From: JAXMAR01 sp046350295
Lineage (GTDB): Bacteria > Planctomycetota > Planctomycetia > Gemmatales > Gemmataceae
DNA length: 64,000 bases
Direction: 5' to 3'
Assembly: GCA_046350295.1 (NCBI GenBank)
Contig: JAXMAR010000023.1
Coordinates: 43,587 to 107,586, forward strand
The position numbers were made by a program, and so were the translations under genes. Positions 62,101-64,000 of the stretch are shown here, in pieces. How positions within the stretch are numbered: the first letter of the stretch is position 1; each line of letters opens with the position of its first letter. The notes beneath the pieces are model-generated. The model was not told the origin of the DNA. It made no database searches and worked only from the letters and a program-made list of their open reading frames with translations.

Positions 62101-63050
62101 AGACCGCTTTACAAGAAGCTCGGGTCGCCCGAAATGCAGCTCGTATCGCGGAAGCAGAACGTGAGTTGACACGTGCCCGTCATGCGCTTCGGGGATTGGA
62201 GGAGTTGCTCGACCGGCGCGTGGTTCAGATCACTCGCCAAATGAGATTCCGATTCGCTGCACGTCCGGCGCGGGCCTTGTCCGGCGCCGCACGGACTCTC
62301 ACACGGTTGTTGTCCCGGCTCGCACAGAATCCGGTGCTGCGAGTTGGAGGAAGGGTATTGGCTGTGGCAGGTGTTATTCTTGTACCGGTGGAGTTTGTGA
62401 TTGCAGCTAACAGCGTTCAACATCAGAATCGTTTGCGCGACGCGATCGGTGAGCTTCATCAGGCGATAATCGGAGAACTCCGGTCGACGGAGTACCAAAT
62501 GGATCCTGCCGATGTGGCAGAATTGACAGAGTACGCTCAGAGCCTTCGGAGGCTTGTTAATGAGGACGATGATATCGCGGCCAACCGCCCATTCAAAAGG
62601 GCTCTTCTCACCTATCTTGATGCGATTGAGTTCAATCTTCAAGTCGGTTCGGGCGACAGGGCGAACAGTTGGATCACCGACGAACATGACTTTGAACACC
62701 CCCTGGTGGCTCCGCGAAGGCGTCCGAGGCCAGACGATTGGGATGGGGGAGGCGGCGATCCTGCGCCAATGGCAGGGGAGGAAGACCCCGTGCGCGAGAT
62801 GGAGTTCCGCCTTAGAGCCAATTACGCTACGTCGGTCCCATTGGCAGCTGAAATGCTCGAGAGAGAAAGAGCGACCATGAATCCAGTCCGGTTCGCTCGT
62901 CTAGTCGGTCTGATTGATCGGTCTAATATCCTTGACGCGCGTATGGTGGGAGGGAGATCAACGCCAGCGGAGCGTGCGGAATTGCTGTCCGCTCTCGACG
63001 AGATCGAGGCATGGGTCGCGCCCTTTCGAAGGCGTCGTCCTCGGAGGTAA
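56124..63050 (+). CDS. Giant secreted repeat protein with a C-terminal nuclease-toxin candidate
   Basis: A 2308-residue protein. N-terminus: 'FYPSFEPLEPKVVMST' near residue 60, a planctomycete surface-protein motif, then a Calx-beta-like domain (about 76-165) and a PKD-like domain (about 195-270). Residues about 290-1835 are Ser/Thr-rich repeats; nineteen units of exactly 46 residues lie between about 628 and 1500, starting 'ETGNRxxGSYSLTQ'. C-terminal residues about 1838-2308 differ: 'GEEQWHHLLPQTLFRRYGLD' (H1880-H1881), then 'NIHLGEFG' and 'LGSLWEAEWEAWI', like HNH/DUF2380-type toxin domains, a coiled coil, and a hydrophobic stretch near 2072-2098. It is probably a secreted effector or adhesin. 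Confidence 0.82.
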   Translation: MKRIFSPKNWLRFDKLWDGLFLLSDWSSRIIKGTFSWVRSRNPHKAHQESKGIRKDFYPSFEPLEPKVVMSTMRLLPTYYTSEGIGNAAVTVERDTSSGAASVCVSTSDGTAAAPGKYTATSGYVTFADGASSASFAVPIIDNALIDGTEYLNLSLSDASAGYGIDPSASSAKLYIVDNDGYGTGRVLFGVEEQQLSGVVASFTAVDPSSSASDFTAKILWGDGSSSAGTIAANGSGGFDVSGSHTYAEEGPYTLAVQIKDSAGNRLTAAAFANIVTLDDDSRLQVIQSGGVTGSGSFSATITDVGGSYSINGAGNFSCTVQETAVDAPYNVFTLTDSGSVSFNLMETGQESASSFTLASSTLTETGSVSKVTTTTGNELLGTFQRSESVSHSLSLSKTGTDTTGQYSWSLSDSGTGTLNETGSYQTGAYARSESLSLSTSISGAANFLSGSFTQTTSSSVSATRQESGNQLDYTYSLSETRSASTSIQQSVDLTSDGYSLTGSESSSHSLGETATNPAGAYTRTLVESSGTSITGTGNDASYTLDVIRNGSGSRTLSETGYQGPDSYSLTETTTTSQREELSGSELTGSNTLSRSLTQQPTGTGRSTDSGETDSLSSGGSLTQTTIETGDAVYGSYSLTQISAQTVSQGESISNTGLGISANDSGVNSVTLIETGNRLTGSYSLSETSSLTVGENGQSTDFIEGDTGSGSVVGTAALTETGNRNTGSYSLTQTGSQLVGQGDSITDLGEGLSMNQSVTSSVTLTETGNRKLGDYSFTQANTQTASDILFDADSGWSTTEGDSVTAAGTVTETGNRLTGSYSLTQTGTQTVSQGDVVSNVGLGTTASETLTNSVSLSETGNRITGVYSLVERDTQVGGESGVGTDHGEGDTETGSITGSATLTETGNRLYGSYSLTQTSSQVVSTGGSITDLAEGISSSQTVTVSATLTETGNRKLGNYSFTQTSTQTTSDVLFDGDSGWSTTDSDTVTGSATITETGDRISGSYSLTQVSAEVVSEGSVVSNVGLGTTASETVTNSVTLTETGNRKLGDYSLTETSRQVAGGGDSGSDHGESATDTSSVTGLATLTETGNRQSGSYSLTQISSQIVSQGDVTTNTGLGITASETVTSSATLTETGNRKLGDYSFTQRSAEITSGGDVSTQNVESETDQSSVTGTATITETGNRVSGSYSLTQISSQIVSQGNVISNTGLAETASQTVTSSVTLTETGNRKLGDYSLTQYSTETSAGGDQTTDQTEGDNTSESVTGSSTLYETGNRQSGSYSLTQYSTQTVSQGNVISNTGLGVTASQNAVNGVTLVETGNRKLGDYSLTETSTQTGTGGDVGSELGASQVENGSFYGSATVTETGNRISGSYSLTQVSSQTTSQGSVETNQGDSDTGASSVTNVATLTETGNRKLGDYSLTQLGSASSSQTDYGTDGRGSFTQTQTGSSGSTLYQTGNRIVGGYSFTDYETSSSAEYKSGGDGTTSYSLAQSTSASSTRVESGNTIAETYGRSLSSFSSVSLYETGTYQSTTYALVQTNTDSSAEQKTADDLNGSYSLTSTDTTSGVLNESASDATGSYTLSKSQGASLSWQETGDSVQGAYTHTESDAHSSTNVEANTHPSGTSTFTEVLSDSYTSTETGNNETGSFSLTQVGTSVAYLVDQGSNAGGTFSLTDGSSDGFSLTKTGDTVTGDYSVIETVDDTYSMTMVNASGGYSSTLTETGDNSFTLTETGNTETGDYSRTQTGVDTYTLLESGANSDGSYTETLTGSETYTQTEVGNTPNASFTRSATGSGSYSLTETGAGAHLTSGPGTYSYSIAETGSSLSGSFSKSTTGTDRYNLLESFNDVSNSKNGYTPGNLEFYTYGRPFVDPAGEEQWHHLLPQTLFRRYGLDRVVNIHLGEFGRMMDSAVHSRLGSLWEAEWEAWIIRQGRNPITERAIRDQLQTMMRSERFREFYTPANARPVRFANYAEYTRNGLPSLQAHTARVAAAETALQEARVARNAARIAEAERELTRARHALRGLEELLDRRVVQITRQMRFRFAARPARALSGAARTLTRLLSRLAQNPVLRVGGRVLAVAGVILVPVEFVIAANSVQHQNRLRDAIGELHQAIIGELRSTEYQMDPADVAELTEYAQSLRRLVNEDDDIAANRPFKRALLTYLDAIEFNLQVGSGDRANSWITDEHDFEHPLVAPRRRPRPDDWDGGGGDPAPMAGEEDPVREMEFRLRANYATSVPLAAEMLERERATMNPVRFARLVGLIDRSNILDARMVGGRSTPAERAELLSALDEIEAWVAPFRRRRPRR

Positions 63051-63210
63051 CGTAATATGTCACTATGAATCGCAAACAACGACGTGCGGCGCGCAGATCT
63101 TTGTTGTAGGTGCTGAAAGGTTTTGGGACGTTGCTCTGACTGCAAGGAGCTGCGGTGCGAGTTACCGCGAGCGGCAGTGCGAGTAGAACGCGAGTCGAGA
63201 CGAGGATGGA

Positions 63211-64000
63211 ATGGCGCTTGATCGACAGGGACAACTGCTGCCCGAAGGAGCGATTGCTCGCATTGGCAATACCCGACTCCGAGGCGCTCCGAACGAAGTA
63301 TTGTTTCTGGCAGAAGACGCTCTGGTCGTAGCCGGAAGGTCCGTTCAGTGGCTAGACATCCCAGGAGCCCAATGCTCTTCATTCGCTGAGTGTCATACCG
63401 AGCGGATTTCTTGTATGGCAAGGTCGGCGGACGGGCGCCTTTTTGCTTCGGGAGGCGAAGACACGACCATCGTGTTGTGGGACGAGGGACGCGTTCCGGT
63501 TGTCCATCTGCGAAAGCACAATAATGAAGGACGAGAGATTCTGCGAACAGGCCAGCCACCAATAATGGCGGTGATTGGTTTGTGTTTCGCCGCTGACGGA
63601 CGGGAGCTATGGTCCGTTCATTTCAACGGAGTCGTATGCAGATGGGACTGCGGATCTGCTCGATTGGTGCAATCGTTCCGCCTGGAGAAGGGCGGTGTCT
63701 GCCGTTTTGCTGGTTTGCCAACCAGCGTAATCGGCTGTGCGGCTCTCGATGATGGAAGCATGATTGCATTTGATCTGGAGACCAGTCGACAGCTTTGGGG
63801 TGTACGTGCTCACGACGGCCTGATTGGGGATTTGGTGGCGTCTCCTAAGAGTTGTGCGTTCGTTTCGGGAGGGAGACGAGACGGCGCTGTGCGTGTTTGG
63901 GAGGGGAAAACGGGCAAGTCGCTTGGCGTGCTTGGGGGCCCGCCTGAAGGTCTGTCAGCATTAGCGGTCTCTTCAGACGGGGGACTACTTGCCGTCGGTG
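63211..64000 (+). CDS. WD40-repeat protein, N-terminal part
   Basis: The frame is open at the right edge; ATG 63211 follows GAGGATGGA. Planctomycete-type opening 'LDRQGQLLPEGAIARIGNTR' is followed by WD40 units: 'ISCMARSADGRLFASGGEDT' with 'TIVLWD', 'VIGLCFAADGRELWSVHFNG', and 'LVASPKSCAFVSGGRRDGAV' with 'RVWEGKTGKSLGVLGG'. It forms a beta-propeller for protein binding. It starts 160 bp after the giant protein gene on the same strand, so it may be a partner. Confidence 0.85.
   Translation, partial: MALDRQGQLLPEGAIARIGNTRLRGAPNEVLFLAEDALVVAGRSVQWLDIPGAQCSSFAECHTERISCMARSADGRLFASGGEDTTIVLWDEGRVPVVHLRKHNNEGREILRTGQPPIMAVIGLCFAADGRELWSVHFNGVVCRWDCGSARLVQSFRLEKGGVCRFAGLPTSVIGCAALDDGSMIAFDLETSRQLWGVRAHDGLIGDLVASPKSCAFVSGGRRDGAVRVWEGKTGKSLGVLGGPPEGLSALAVSSDGGLLAVG

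Noticed and set aside
56124..63050. Possible CRISPR array from regular 138-bp repeats
   Set aside because: The repeats are translated in frame and spacers are not unique; it is a coding repeat.

Overview
The window looks like chromosomal DNA of a high-GC planctomycete, most likely a Gemmataceae relative. The evidence is a PKN-type receptor Ser/Thr kinase with a secreted C-terminal region, a giant secreted protein carrying the planctomycete N-terminal 'FEPLEPKVVMS' type motif, a WD40 protein of the 'LPEGAIARIG' type, many conserved single-TM proteins of unknown function, and dispersed GC-rich hairpin repeats. No identification by database search was possible.

Layout. (1) 1-27.5 kb is core-like DNA: end of an M2-like peptidase, a DUF6228 gene coupled to an HNH gene that is frameshifted by a 17-bp tandem duplication, an ATP-grasp-like gene, 2-oxoglutarate dehydrogenase E1/E2 (sucA-sucB), an FGGY kinase, DinB, an amidohydrolase, a metallopeptidase, an ABC ATPase, endonuclease IV, the co-directional run menG/ubiE-hemE-phosphoesterase-pyrF, an M24 peptidase and a receptor kinase. 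(2) At 27.6 kb lies the 3' half of a tRNA-Gln gene, cut at the anticodon stem, followed by a decaying zone (27.8-34 kb): a phospholipase-A2-like protein, an interrupted unknown gene, a dead tyrosine recombinase (catalytic Tyr replaced), a frameshifted DNA methyltransferase, a MazF/PemK toxin-antitoxin pair and an acetyltransferase fragment. (3) 34-55 kb is plasmid-like: a 1760-residue methyltransferase-helicase fusion, a protein with a stand-alone MutS mismatch-recognition domain, five small genes with strong ribosome binding sites, a VirD4/TraG-like coupling ATPase, a replication-relaxation protein, a CHC2/Toprim primase, a candidate large structured RNA, a replication initiator preceded by five 22-bp iterons and a 20-bp palindrome, a broken ISAzo13 transposase split by a membrane-protein gene, and parA-parB. 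(4) 55-64 kb has a methyltransferase, a 2308-residue secreted repeat protein ending in an HNH/DUF2380-like nuclease-toxin candidate domain, and the start of a WD40 protein.

Reading as a whole: regions 2 and 3 are best explained as an integrated conjugative plasmid or ICE that entered at a tRNA-Gln gene and has since lost its integrase but kept replication, partition, coupling and DNA-processing genes. The right boundary is not visible. The most novel-looking items are the structured RNA at 48.1-48.4 kb (17-bp stem, tandem G.A pairs, GNRA hairpin), the pair of similar hairpin leaders before two operons (34.4 and 42.8 kb), the MutS-domain protein next to the methyltransferase-helicase, and the giant protein with nineteen repeats of 46 residues.
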